In this document: positions 9,301 to 19,004 of the stretch, in pieces
How the letters are laid out: each line of letters starts with the position of its first letter
Numbering within the stretch: position 1 is the first letter of the stretch
Assembly (NCBI GenBank): GCA_965267335.1
Contig: OZ253953.1
Span: 2,170,001-2,234,000 of the forward strand
Direction of reading: 5' to 3'
Source of the DNA: G965267335 sp965267335
Lineage (GTDB): Bacteria > Bacteroidota > Bacteroidia > Cytophagales > JAAEPT01
DNA length: 64,000 nucleotides
The notes under the pieces: generated by a model
What the model saw: only the letters and a program-made list of their open reading frames with translations
What the model was told of the DNA's origin: nothing
The model's database searches: none
Translations under genes and position numbers: made by a program

Positions 9301-12300
9301 TTGCACTATCAGGAGCAAATCCTCCACTGCCATCAGTCGTCCATACACCACCTGTAGCAATCGTAACTTTTCCATTTAAGTTAATCGTGTCGAGGTCAGC
9401 ACAAATGGTTTGGTCAAATCCTGCGTTGGCAACTACTCCAGGGGTAATAAATAACGTCATTTGATCAATATCTGCGTCACATATTCCATTACCTGTGGTT
9501 GTCAAGGTCAACACTATATTACTATCTGCCTCATCAAGTGCAGAAGGGAAGTATGTTGCATTGATGTCACTAGAGTCAGAAAAGGTCCCGGTACCAGCTG
9601 TAGTCCAGACAACTCCAGTTGAATTAGCGAAAGTTCCACTTAAAGGTACACTGGTTGTATCAGAACACACCGTAATGTCAGTTCCTGCGTCTGCTGTAGG
9701 AACAGGTAAGATGGTGTACTGAACCGTGTCATCGACTACGGGACATGACCCTGTGTTCGTTGCTGTGAAAGTTAATGTTACTTGTCCTGCTGTAAGCTCA
9801 CCAGCTGTTGGTAGATATGTTGCGTTCAATGTCGTTGCATTAGGAGAAAAGGTTCCTGCGCCTCCAGACCATGTACCACTTGATCCTGTGGCATTCAGCT
9901 GAAAACCAGTAGTGTCTGAACAAACTGAATCTGCAGGTCCTCCTGCGTCTATATTTGGAGCGCTAGTGAAAGTTACCACCTTATTATCTGATTTTATAAG
10001 ACAGGAACCAGCACCGGTGGCGTAGAATATGAAATTAACTGTACCCGCGGCCTTGTCTGCTGCCGATACAATATAATCTGTAACGGTGGTGTCACTCTTA
10101 GGACTCCACGTTCCCGTTCCATCAGTATCCCAGAAACCACCTGTTGCATTTGTTACAAGTCCAGAAAGTCTTAATGTGTCATCACTATCACATACACTCA
10201 CATCCGGACCTGCGTCTGCTGTTGGCTCTGGAGTGAATGTTATGATAAGATTGTCCGAAATAGAGTCACAAGCTCCCGTTCCTTTTGTGAATACCGTCAA
10301 AGAAACTGACCCTGCGGCTTTATCAGCTGCTGACGGTACATAAATTGTATTTGTTAACGATGAATCATTAAAGATACCCGTTCCACTAGTAGTCCATTCA
10401 ATTGCTTGTGCATTCGTGTAAGTAGCGCTCAGAGGAACATTATCAGTATCCTCGCAAACCTCGACATTTGCTCCTGCATTGATTGTTGGTGGAGCATCAA
10501 CGTTTACTTGCACACTGTCGGAAACAGCGTTACAGGTTCCCATTCCAGTTGAAGTAAGGGTAAGAACTACTGCCGTATCCGTAACATCAGGATCGTAAGT
10601 GGCATTTAGAGTAGTAGCACTTGGGAAAAATGATCCACTACCTGATGTGGTCCACTGTCCACCGGTGGCATTGGTCACGGAACCGTTGAGTGCTGCACCT
10701 GATCCATCATTACATATAGTTTGATTTGCCCCGGCTTCCACTGTTGGAATTGGGGTAACGATTAAGGTCATGGTATCCGTCACCGCTCGACAATCACCGT
10801 TTCCGGTAGACGTCAAAATTAGTTGCATAGTATCTGTAGCAACACCATGTACGTAAGTGGTGGAAAGGTTATTATTACTTGGTGAGAAGAAACCGGTTCC
10901 AGTGGTGCTCCAGCTACCACCTGTTGCGGTAGTCACGCTTCCGTTTAAGGAAACAGTGGCAAGGTCGGCACAAATTGTCTGGTCGGGTCCTGCATCTACA
11001 GTAGGGGCGGGTGTCAGGTTGATATCCATTTGGTCAAATACAGGATTACACAACCCATTTCCAGTTGATGTTAATGTTATTGTTACTACTCCTGCAGCAG
11101 TGTCTAGTGCAGATGGGACATATGTGGCATTCAAGTCTGCAGTATCAGGCAAGAAAGTTCCTGTTCCTGAAGAAGTCCATCCTCCTCCGGTGGCGATCGT
11201 AATCGCTCCAGAAAGCGCTACACCTGCGGTGTCCGAGCAAACAGTGATATCTGCACCCGCATTAGCTGTCGGCTTTGGAGTCATAGTTATGGTCATGGTA
11301 TCAGTTTCAGCTGCACATGGCCCATTACCGGTTGTTGTGAAATAAATATCGACCGTCCCATTAGCTGTATCATTGGCTATTGTATACGAGGCATTGGTGT
11401 CAACACTGCTTGGTAAGAATGAACCACCTCCCGATGTACTCCAATTTCCTCCTGTGGAGTTGGTGTAATTACCGCTTAGAGTTATGAAGAATTGATCCGA
11501 ACATACGGTTTGATCAGGCCCGGCATCAGGTACTGGAATAGGGGAGAAGTTGATCGTGACTGAGTCCACTACAGGATTACAGGTTCCATTACCCACAGTA
11601 GTGAGGTATAGTACTACAGATGTCCCTGCTGTATCAGCAGACGAAGGTGTGTAATAAGTGGATAGTTGTGTAGAGTCACCAAATGTACCTGTTCCCGTGC
11701 TTGCCCAAACACCTCCAGTAGCGACAGTTACAGAACCATTGACTACCACACTGTCCTCATTTTTACATACCAATTGATCAAGTCCGGCATTTGCTGTTGG
11801 GGCAGGTGTGATTGTAATAATGCTTTGATCAGTGACAGCATTACAGGTTCCATTTCCTGTTGATGTCAGTGTAAGTGTGACAAGGCCTCCTGTTGAATCA
11901 GCAGAGGATAAGTTATAAGCTGCGTTCAAAGTTAGGTTGTCAGGATTGAATGTACCTGTTCCTGAACTAGACCAGCTTCCGCCTGTGGCATTGATTACGG
12001 AACCATTTAGTACAATAGCTCCTGTATCAGCACAGACCGTTTGTGCGCCACCGGCATCGACAACAGGGACCGGGGTTATAGTCAATGTCATTGTATCTGT
12101 TACTGCATTACAGTCTCCATTACCGGTGGTTGTGAGTACAAGGTCTACGCTACCACTGGTAGTATCAGCATTTGATGGCTCATAAGTTGGATTCAATATA
12201 GCATTGCTTGGGGTGAAGTTTCCAGAACCTAAAGTACTCCACTGACCTCCGGTAGCAACAGTTACTGAACCTGATAGTGTATAGCCACTAGAGTCAGCAC

Positions 12301-15300
12301 AGATTGTGGCATCGGCACCAGCATTTGCGGTTGGGGCAGGTGTGATCGTAATATCAATGGTATCAGCATCCCCGGGACAATTGCCGTTTCCGTAGCTGGT
12401 AAGAATTAATGTTACTAGCCCAGCCGTGGTATCAGCAGCATCAGGGATATAAGAACCGTTTAAGGTGCTATCATTCGGTGAGAAATTACCAGACCCGCCT
12501 GACCATATACCACCCTGAGCTGTTTCAATTGATCCGTTTAATGTTACCCCTGAAGCATCAGCACAAACGGTTTGGTCCAGCCCAGCATCAGCATAGACGG
12601 CAGGAGTTATGACCAGATTCATTGTGTCGGTTTCTGCTGAACAAGAACCATTACCTGTGGATGTTAATATGAGTTGTACAATTCCTGCAGTTGTATCCCC
12701 ATTTGAGGCGGTATAGTCACTATTTGTTGCTACATCATTTGAAAAGCTTCCCGATCCACTACTAGTCCATTGTATACCAGTTGAATTGGTGAAGGACCCC
12801 GCAAGAGTAACAGTTCTTACGCTAGCACATACCGTATCATCCGGACCTGCATTTACCACTGGTCCTGGAGGAAGGGTGATGGTCATATCATCTGTGATCG
12901 AGGCGCAGGTCGCTGTCGCTGTTGTAGTAAATGTCAATGTAACGGAACCCGAAGTTGAATCACCACTCGATGGCAGGTAGTTAGCCGTATGCACTGAATT
13001 TGAAGGAGAAAATGATCCAGTACCGGAGGTCGACCACGTACCCGGTGATCCCGTAGCAGCCAAAGACACTGGCCAGTCATTGCTACAGACTGTTTGATTC
13101 GGTCCAGCATTGATTGTAGGAGCCACTTCAAAACTTATCGTCATGGTATCATTGTATACTAGACAACTACCGACCCCGGTTGTTGTTAAAACAAGTCTTA
13201 CAGATCCGTTGCTAACATCAGTAGCGGACGGTTGATAATCTGTTGTCAATAAGGTGTTTGTAGGATTAAATGTACCGCTGCCCAAGGTACTCCAGCTACC
13301 CCCTGAAACACCGGTAACCACTCCATTTAGAGGTACCGAGGTAGTACTTCCACATACAGTTTGATCAGATCCAGCATTTACGGTTGGTTGAGGGTCAATG
13401 GTAATTGTCATGCTGTCCACCACCGGGTTACAATTACCGTTTCCAGTAGAAGTCAGATATAAAGTTACGGTACCCGCGCTAATTTCAGAAGCACTAGGGA
13501 TGTAATTGGCGTTAAGTGTGGTGTTGTTAGGTGTAAATACACCCGTTCCTCCTGTCCAAATACCACCACCGGCACCTGTCACAGTTCCGTTTAATGTTAC
13601 ATCAGGATTATCAGCACATACCGTTTGGTCCGGCCCGGCATCAACAACTGGAGCAGCATTAAAAAAGAGCTCAACAGTATCTCGAACAGGGTTACAATTA
13701 GCATTACCCGTGGAAGTTAGTATCAATTCAGCGCTGCCAGATGCAATTTCTCCTGCTGAAGGGGTGTAAAAAGCTAAAAGTTCATTTGACCCTGGTGCGA
13801 ATATTCCACCACCTGACCATATACCACCTCCAGCTCCTGTCACAGATCCACCAAGGGTAAGAGCAGAATTATTAGTACAAAGGAATACATCAGCTCCCGC
13901 CTGCACAATTGGAGCGGGGGTAATTTCAAGATACATGGTGTCGGTGACAGCTATACAGTTACCGTTACCTGTAGTGGTCAAAACCAGGTTAACACCACCA
14001 CCGGTAGAATCAGAGTCAACCGGTGAGTATACCGCGTTTAATGTATTTGCGTCTGGGCTGAAAGACCCTCCCCCTAAGGTTGACCACTGTCCGCCTGTAG
14101 CGGTAGTGACTGATCCGTTCATAACCGCATTGCTGTTGTTGAAACATACGGATTGATCAGGTCCTGCATTCGCTGTTGGGGCAGGTGTAAACGTAATTTC
14201 AATACTATCGGTCACACTATTACATGTGGCTCTGCTGGCAGTGAGATAAAGCATCAAGCTACCAGAGCTTATCTCCCCTGCAGTAGGAGTGTAGTCCGTT
14301 ATCGCCTGGTTACTGGCCGGGTTGTATGTCCCGCTACCACCACTCCACAGAACACCACTTGAATTGGTAGAAGAGCCGCTGAGTGAAATGGTTGGATTGT
14401 TTTCACAAATGGATTGATCAGCTCCTGCATTAGCGGTGGGGGAGGCACTGATTACTGTGATCATTGTATCGGATGCGGCCGGACATCCTCCGTTGCCGGT
14501 TGTAGTTAGTGCCAGTACAGCGAGGCCTGCTGTTTCTTCAGCAGCTGTTGGAATATATGTTGCATTCAGTGTAGTATTATTAGGAACAAAGCTGCCACCA
14601 CCAATAGCACTCCAGCTACCACCTGTGGCAACAGTAATGCTTCCGTTGAGATTGATATCAGAATTGTTAGCACATTTAAATTGATCAGCTCCGGCATTTG
14701 CGGTTGGGTCAGGATCAATTGTAATGGTCATTTGATCGGTAACCGGGTTACAGTTGCCGATACCTGTGGTTGTTAAAGTCAGTGATACTGAACCGGCACT
14801 TTTTTCGGCTGCTGAAGGTACATATTGAGCGTTCAAGTCAGTATTGGATGGTATGAATGTGCCTGCTCCTCCGGACCAGCTACCGCCTGTAGCAACAGTT
14901 ACGGAACCAGCCAATTGAACGGTATCACCTTCAGCACATATCGTTTGATCAATACCAGCATTTGCGGTTGGGGAATTGGTGAATGTTATTTCCATCGTAT
15001 CCTGTACCGGGTTACATCCTCCGTTGCCCGTTGTGGTAAGATATAATTCCATAGATCCGGAACTTATTTCAGCAGCAGTAGGAGTATAGGTCGCATTGAG
15101 TGTTGCTGAATCTGGTGCAAATGTCCCGTTCCCTCCGGACCATACACCCCCGGTTGCAGTGGTTACCGAACCATTTAAAGATACATCTGGATTATTTTCG
15201 CATATGGTTTGGTCAACACCAGCATTAGCCGTAGGCTCAGGGGTAAATGTAATTGTGAGGCTATCGACCCCTGGTTCACAACCTGCTTCAAAATATTCGA

Positions 15301-17686
15301 TGTGCAAAATGGGGGCAACACCACCGTCTTCCGTATCAGCTTCCCTTTCATTGGCATGAACAGAATCCCGTATCATGATTGTAAGGTCATTGCCTGATAC
15401 CCAACCACTTCTACTTACAATTTCCTGAATGACCGGGTTCAAGGAAGGTGTACGCGTATCAAGATCATTTTGGTTATTGGCCCAATCGGGTGGTGACCAT
15501 GAAACCTGATTTACAGTTCGGTTTCTCGAAGTTATATCTGAAGGCACACTTGCAAACGCAGGAGAGTCATCAATCGCTTCCCCGTAAATCAGGAAATTGA
15601 CAGCCCCTGACTCGTTGCCCTGAGATTGGAATTGGATATATGACGCTGTAATCGTTGCGTCTTTCGGAATGTTGATGTTTTGAAATCTAATTCCAATAAA
15701 GTTTTCGTCTCCACCGCTCAGACACATATCCAAATCGCCACTTCCCAAGTTCATTGAACCGTTTCTTTCTTCTGCGTCATCGCTGGTTGCGACATCAATC
15801 GAGCCTGAGGTGCCTGTTGTTGCGGTAGTTAAGTAAAGTTTAACGCTTCCTGAAGAAACTTCTCCAGCGGTGGGAGTGTAGATAGCATTGAGTGTTGAGT
15901 TGTCAGGATTAAAATTACCACTTCCTCCCGACCAGGTTGCAGATGCAATATTGCTTAGTGATCCGTTAAGCGTGGCACTTGGGTTATTTTCACATACACT
16001 TTGATCTCCTCCCGCTGAAGCTATAGGTCCTGGAGGGATGGTGATCCTCATTGTATCTGAAACTGGGCTACATACTCCATTATTAGTTGATGTTAGTACA
16101 ATGATTGCTTCTCCTGCAGAAATATCAGCAGCAGAAAAAGTATAGGTAGCATCGAAGTCTGTGTCATTAGGCGAGAAGACTCCTCCATTGACCGAACTCC
16201 ATTGACCTGTTGAAGAAGAGCCTGAAACGTTACCACTTAATTGAACAACAGGTGTGTTGTCACATATGCTAGTATCGTTATTCCCTGTAATGGTTCCATT
16301 CAAGTCATTGGCATCAACGACAATATCATTGAAGTCGAGTGTAACACTATCCGAGATTACATTGGCAATCCACCAGGTATTGATTGTATTAACATTACCT
16401 ATGGTATTTGTATTTCCCGATCCATCTCCCCATGTATGGCAACCAGTTGTATCAGCACATCCGGTTAACTCCAGAGTACCACCAACGTTGTTATCGTCCC
16501 AGTATTGGACAGGTTTAAGCCCATTTTGTGGCCTTACCAGCTCGACAATGTAACCTCCGGGGTGATTTTCAACATCATAAAGTGGGAGGTGAGTAATTCC
16601 ATTTTGATACTGTACATCTATGGGGACCGTTATACCACCCGATAGCGAGTTTCCAAGTCCATCCAAACCATCCCAGGGAATACAGTTGGTACCTACAGTT
16701 ACATTGGCTGTAAGTAGTACATCTTCGGTTCCGGGTTGGTAACCAGGGGTACCATCAAGATCAATCACTACATCAACTCTACCATCTTTATCAACGAATA
16801 CATTCAAACAGCGGTCCGCTGCGCTACATCCGGTCAGGGTAGATGAGGACGTTAGTCCTCCGTAAACACCTGTAGGGTAGCATGTTGAGTCGGGGTCGTT
16901 TAGGAAAATTCTGTAGTCAGGGAAGTTGACATTACCTGTTTTGGACTGTCGATCTGTTGCCACGTTACCTGTAAATTCCGTTCCGGTTGAATTAGCGGCA
17001 ATTGTAAAAAGGTAAGGCATAATTCCATTGAACTGGATGTTGGTTACAATTCCATCATTGGCATAAATGTACATAGTACCCATAAATGGATTAGTAAAGG
17101 AGTTACAGGTGATTTGCCACTCTCTAGACCACAGCCTTCCAGGTCTTTCTGTAAATGCACCGGTGGTATCTACTACCGTGATATCAAAGTAAGTAAAGTT
17201 GAAATCTCCGGTTGAATACGTAGTGGAGTTACCATCGTTGAATTCAATGTAATAGTCTCCTGTCATAGTAGGATCAAAGAAAAGTGGGTTATAACCGGCA
17301 GCATTTAATACATTAGGTCCACTTATTGCTTGGGTGTGATTGTCAATTCTTCCCGGGCCAGCTGTACCTTGCGGGAGTAGGATGGGGCCGTAAACAATAT
17401 TGTTGTTAGGGTCCTTTATTCGCATATAAATATCACTTTCGGAAGGTCTGAAACCAAAGTAAATCCTTTCTCCGAGATTACAGATATTTATATTTAGTCG
17501 ATAAAGCGAATCGGTTTGTGTAGAATAAGTCGCAAAGGCGCTATTTGATGCCTCAATATGAATATTACCGTTGTCTCCAAAGCTTGGGGTCAATTCTCTG
17601 CTACCTTCTCCCCTCAAGTTCATTGAGAAAAAAGTTAAAACTACCAGAAGCAGTAAACTAATTGTTGTGTGAATGCTCTTTTTCAT
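6344..17686 (-). CDS. Giant secreted repeat protein with T9SS type B C-terminal sorting domain
   Basis: 3,780 residues. Signal peptide about 1-26. The N-terminal non-repetitive region (to about 460) contains an IPWDGLDGLGN segment common in Bacteroidota surface proteins. About 31-33 tandem Ig/PKD-like repeats of roughly 90 residues follow (about 460-3,465), each opening with a motif like NAGADQTIC and closing with a motif like TTTGNGNCNPV, giving one conserved Cys near each end. Repeat 2 carries a DNRLRE-like insert (about 629-805). The C-terminal about 85 residues match the gliding-motility-associated type B sorting domain (IWIYNRWGEIIFYS, GDFNGKDMPPGVYQW, ending TVTIIR). Expected to be exported by T9SS and held at the surface, probably as an adhesin. 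The divergent PorP/SprF gene is the usual partner of type B substrates. Ligand unknown. Confidence 0.93.
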   Translation of the reverse strand: MKKSIHTTISLLLLVVLTFFSMNLRGEGSRELTPSFGDNGNIHIEASNSAFATYSTQTDSLYRLNINICNLGERIYFGFRPSESDIYMRIKDPNNNIVYGPILLPQGTAGPGRIDNHTQAISGPNVLNAAGYNPLFFDPTMTGDYYIEFNDGNSTTYSTGDFNFTYFDITVVDTTGAFTERPGRLWSREWQITCNSFTNPFMGTMYIYANDGIVTNIQFNGIMPYLFTIAANSTGTEFTGNVATDRQSKTGNVNFPDYRIFLNDPDSTCYPTGVYGGLTSSSTLTGCSAADRCLNVFVDKDGRVDVVIDLDGTPGYQPGTEDVLLTANVTVGTNCIPWDGLDGLGNSLSGGITVPIDVQYQNGITHLPLYDVENHPGGYIVELVRPQNGLKPVQYWDDNNVGGTLELTGCADTTGCHTWGDGSGNTNTIGNVNTINTWWIANVISDSVTLDFNDIVVDANDLNGTITGNNDTSICDNTPVVQLSGNVSGSSSTGQWSSVNGGVFSPNDTDFDATYTFSAADISAGEAIIVLTSTNNGVCSPVSDTMRITIPPGPIASAGGDQSVCENNPSATLNGSLSNIASATWSGGSGNFNPDNSTLNAIYTPTAGEVSSGSVKLYLTTATTGTSGSIDVATSDDAEERNGSMNLGSGDLDMCLSGGDENFIGIRFQNINIPKDATITASYIQFQSQGNESGAVNFLIYGEAIDDSPAFASVPSDITSRNRTVNQVSWSPPDWANNQNDLDTRTPSLNPVIQEIVSRSGWVSGNDLTIMIRDSVHANEREADTEDGGVAPILHIEYFEAGCEPGVDSLTITFTPEPTANAGVDQTICENNPDVSLNGSVTTATGGVWSGGNGTFAPDSATLNATYTPTAAEISSGSMELYLTTTGNGGCNPVQDTMEITFTNSPTANAGIDQTICAEGDTVQLAGSVTVATGGSWSGGAGTFIPSNTDLNAQYVPSAAEKSAGSVSLTLTTTGIGNCNPVTDQMTITIDPDPTANAGADQFKCANNSDINLNGSITVATGGSWSAIGGGSFVPNNTTLNATYIPTAAEETAGLAVLALTTTGNGGCPAASDTMITVISASPTANAGADQSICENNPTISLSGSSTNSSGVLWSGGSGTYNPASNQAITDYTPTAGEISSGSLMLYLTASRATCNSVTDSIEITFTPAPTANAGPDQSVCFNNSNAVMNGSVTTATGGQWSTLGGGSFSPDANTLNAVYSPVDSDSTGGGVNLVLTTTGNGNCIAVTDTMYLEITPAPIVQAGADVFLCTNNSALTLGGSVTGAGGGIWSGGGIFAPGSNELLAFYTPSAGEIASGSAELILTSTGNANCNPVRDTVELFFNAAPVVDAGPDQTVCADNPDVTLNGTVTGAGGGIWTGGTGVFTPNNTTLNANYIPSASEISAGTVTLYLTSTGNGNCNPVVDSMTITIDPQPTVNAGSDQTVCGSTTSVPLNGVVTGVSGGSWSTLGSGTFNPTNTLLTTDYQPSATDVSNGSVRLVLTTTGVGSCLVYNDTMTISFEVAPTINAGPNQTVCSNDWPVSLAATGSPGTWSTSGTGSFSPSNSVHTANYLPSSGDSTSGSVTLTFTTTATATCASITDDMTITLPPGPVVNAGPDDTVCASVRTVTLAGSFTNSTGIQWTSSGSGSFSNDVATNSDYTASNGDTTAGIVQLILTSTGNGSCSAETDTMNLVITPAVYADAGLDQTVCADASGVTLNGSIETAQGGIWSGGSGNFSPNDSTLNGSYIPDAADTTAGLVTLILTSYGNGNCPGDADTIDITITPAPTANAGADATICADSSGYTLSGSVTVATGGQWSTLGSGNFTPSNAILNPTYEPSNADTTSGSVDLVLTTTGNGDCNAVTDTMTLTITPVPVVDAGGAQTVCADTGAIVLNGSVINATGGSWSSSGTGTFNPDNLTLNAAYNLSSADSTGGLVTLTLTSTGNGTCNAVTDQSIITITPAPTANAGLDQLVCKNEDSVVVNGSVTVATGGVWASTGTGTFGDSTQLSTYYTPSSADTAGTSVVLYLTTVGNGTCNPVVDSVTINFSPIPVPDAGPDQTVCSDQFFITLSGNYTNSTGGNWSTSGGGSFLPSSVDTNASYTIANDTANGTVDIYFTTTGNGPCAAETDTMTITMTPKPTANAGADITVCSDTAGVALSGAITIATGGGWTSSGTGTFLPDTADLNATYVPSALDTAAGVVTITLTSTGNGLCNPVFDQMDINLTPAPTVDAGPDQTICADLATVSLNGSVTTATGGSWSTTGTGFFSPSNNNLSTTYVHGVATDTMQLILTSTGNGDCRAVTDTMTLIVTPIPTVEAGANQTICNDGSGAALNGSVTNATGGQWTTSGSGSFFPSATTLNATYDPDVTDTAVVLTLTSTGMGTCNAVSDSVQVNVDAPPTINAGANVEVCEDTDNVPLSATYTNAQAIEWTTSGTGIFNDSSLTNTIYVPSAADKAAGSVSLTVFTKGTGACDSISDNLIITFTPEPTADAGPDVSVCDSDDTLRLSGLVTNATGGFWDTDGTGTWSPKSDTTVTDYIVSAADKAAGTVNFIFYATGAGSCLIKSDNKVVTFTSAPNIDAGGPADSVCSDTTGFQLNATGSSGTWSGGAGTFSPNATTLNATYLPTAGELTAGQVTLTFTATNTGSCPVVDDTVQYTILPVPTADAGTDITVCSDTTSVPLSGTFANSTGVVWTTAGTGTFSDSSDINATYFPSALDEADSNIVLTLTTTGNGICDADIDQMTLFITPGVVANAGFDQTICADLDTINLNGKVTIATGGVWTTDGSGGFAPDSATLKGKYGLTAADQADTLINFYLTTTGNGSCQADVDTMQVTITPAPTIDAGPNDTICGDNPEAYLNATVTVATDAFWITSGSGSFSPSAFGLSPTYNATQSDINSGSVTLYVLSVDNGTCNFVVDSMTLVTQNVPVVDAGPNRVICANNSPSPLGGSVLNATGGVWTTTGTGLFSPDSTDVNASYNHTAADASNGGVTLVLTSTGNGSCNAVSDVMAITIEPAPVATVNAGLDQTICADKNSVDLQGFITIATGGIWRTLGSGTFSDSTNLSTTYTLSSADSASGLVLITLTTTGNGICNSETDTMRITITPAPTIDAGVNQIICADSSYAQLGATVTVATGGIWTTSGDGTFAPHSGDTSAQYTPGPNDISNGLVGLTVTSDGNGTCNPVWDNMTITITPIPTVNAGIDKSICADESSVSLTGSRTVAGGSVWTTSGSGTFSDSSSLTPTYMPSAADISAGAVNFILTTTNNGSCNAVNDNAVVTITPAPTVNAGADRTSCANNQDVNLTGTITVASGGSWSGGNGTFTPGSNDLNATYRPSPAEINAGSARLILTTTGNGRCQAYSDTMNITIDPAPIVNANVLNPCTDIGTVTQLDGSVMNATGGVWSSSGSGQFTTNTSDLTGNYDPASDDISSGFAILTLTSTGNGTCNAETDEYVVLVKNLPVANAGADQTICRNGTTTIIGQIFPNVSYEWYTTTGMTVSSSPIMTITANSDTSFVHVATDIDGCQQGDTVDIFVIDPPSFNLNPPYCFSDSLEIDANPSAIPAFGSFQWYGNNTFIANADSTVLLSDQITTVGSYSIGYTYLGCSVFDTTQVTQPTAINEGSVTFCANSDGSVELDAGPGTTYLWLHSGASSQFEFVDSAGTFNFYVYDANGCAVEDSIIVTDICPPQVYIPTALSPGAAQGNTLEVFGTDFTNFQIWIYNRWGEIIFYSNDENNEWRGDFNGKDMPPGVYQWRATYEGLTDQYRGPYEQEGTVTIIR
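7230..16310 (-). repeat. Tandem repeats encoding about 31-33 divergent Ig/PKD-like domains
   Basis: Roughly 270-bp units inside the giant gene. The recognisable mark on the minus strand is the codon string for (N/D)AGxDQT(V/I)C, seen about every 90 residues by eye; I counted 31 clear copies plus degenerate first and last copies. Copies differ at many positions, so this is an old, diversified array, unlike the near-identical array at 28.3-30.9 kb. Confidence 0.85.
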
Positions 17687-17954
17687 CTTTCGGAGTAAAC
17701 TAGTTTACCCGGCTCAACTCCCTCCAAGTCATTGTTTGGCGGCAAAGAACTAGCCAGGTAAAGCTTAATACTAATCTTTTATACCTGATTTCTTAAGAAA
17801 ATGTTACAAGGAACTCCTACTATATAATTTATATATACCTTTTTGTATACTTTAAGACCATGTGAATCAGGATATTAATTTTTGTTCACACTAGATGAAA
17901 AACTTTCTTCCGAAAATGTGCGTATGATTAAAGTAATACCCCTTACGAATTAAA
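17687..17954. promoter_or_regulatory. Divergent intergenic region between the giant T9SS substrate gene and porP/sprF-like gene
   Basis: 268 bp, no gene on either strand. It must hold promoters for both genes. No perfect TAnnTTTG was found; the nearest match for the plus strand is AATTTTTG at about 17877-17884, one mismatch. AT-rich stretches occur at 17820-17850. Shared regulation of the pair is plausible but not shown. Confidence 0.5.
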
Positions 17955-19004
17955 ATGCGCAAAGTAGTTTATCTTCTGTTATTAGTATTGCTGGTGACGC
18001 TGGCTAAAGTTTCTTCTTATGGCCAGGATCCCCAGTTTTCGCAGTTTTATGCATCTTCGATGTATATAAATCCTGCTTTTGCCGGAAGTGGTCATTACAC
18101 CCGTGCCCATATTCACGAAAGAGTTCAATGGCCAGGACTTGGTGCCAAGTATACAACGCACTTGATTGCAATGGATAAGTATTTTGATGAGTATCAAAGT
18201 GGGTTTGGCGCTTATGTATTTCATGATCGACAAGGTGGAAATACATATAGTTCTTCGGAAATTGCTTTCCAATATGCTTACGAAGTCCAATTGAACGATG
18301 AACTCGCATTAAGTATGGGAATACAGGCCGCAGGTGTCCACCGTTATATTGACTACAGCAGGCTTCAGTTTTCTTATCAGTATACAGATAATGATGGGTT
18401 TGATGGTTCTTCAAATGGTTTGGATCAGCCGAGTAAGATTTATGCAGATTTTGGTTCCGGCTTCCTATTATATTCGGATGACTTTTGGTTTGGAACGTCC
18501 TGGCATCACATGAATATGCCAAACTTGGCGGTATTAGGAGATAGAGCACCATTACCAATGAAGCTTTCTTTCATGACTGGATATAAAATTCGGTTAAACA
18601 AAAATACGATGCTAACCTTTGAAGATCACGAAAAGGATGTCAGTATTACACCTACTGCTCATTTTAAAATGCAAGGTGCTTCAAGTCAGCTTGATCTGGG
18701 GGTCTATGGTATTTATGATCATTTACTGTTTGGAGGATGGTATAGAGGAATACCGATAAAGAAATATAATAATCAATTTCAGAACCATGAAAGTATAGTA
18801 CTAATGGCAGGGTGGAAGATATTCCTTCGAATGGAAATTAGATATAGCTACGATTTTACGATCAGTACGCTGAACAAGTTGGGCACAGGTGGTGCACATG
18901 AAATAAGTGCTTCCGTTTTGTTGAGAAAGTCTTTCCGTAGAAAGCCTCAAAAGAGACTGCCATGTCCGTCACATCATATTATTAAAAGTTACGATTTTTA
19001 CTGA
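17955..19004 (+). CDS. PorP/SprF family type IX secretion outer-membrane protein
   Basis: 349 residues. Signal peptide ending at SSYGQ, followed by the family hallmark QDPQFSQFYASSMYINPAFAG and the beta-strand-rich pattern of a 14-strand-type outer-membrane barrel. Proteins of this family act with T9SS substrates bearing type B C-terminal domains and are often encoded beside them, as here (divergent from the giant CTD-B gene, 268 bp apart). In F. johnsoniae SprF is needed for surface localisation of SprB; in P. gingivalis PorP is a T9SS component. This copy is therefore most likely the dedicated partner of the giant protein (inference). The C-terminus is short and basic, with two Cys. Its stop codon lies within the palindrome TGATCA, shared with the stop of the convergent rmlC-like gene. 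Confidence 0.92.
   Translation: MRKVVYLLLLVLLVTLAKVSSYGQDPQFSQFYASSMYINPAFAGSGHYTRAHIHERVQWPGLGAKYTTHLIAMDKYFDEYQSGFGAYVFHDRQGGNTYSSSEIAFQYAYEVQLNDELALSMGIQAAGVHRYIDYSRLQFSYQYTDNDGFDGSSNGLDQPSKIYADFGSGFLLYSDDFWFGTSWHHMNMPNLAVLGDRAPLPMKLSFMTGYKIRLNKNTMLTFEDHEKDVSITPTAHFKMQGASSQLDLGVYGIYDHLLFGGWYRGIPIKKYNNQFQNHESIVLMAGWKIFLRMEIRYSYDFTISTLNKLGTGGAHEISASVLLRKSFRRKPQKRLPCPSHHIIKSYDFY

Noticed and set aside
7848..15397. Many plus-strand ORFs of 60-162 codons opposite the giant gene
   Set aside because: Composition (Val/Pro/Ser-rich, repeating VPVVVQ-like strings) follows from the complementary codons of the Ig repeats; none has upstream signals or continuity.
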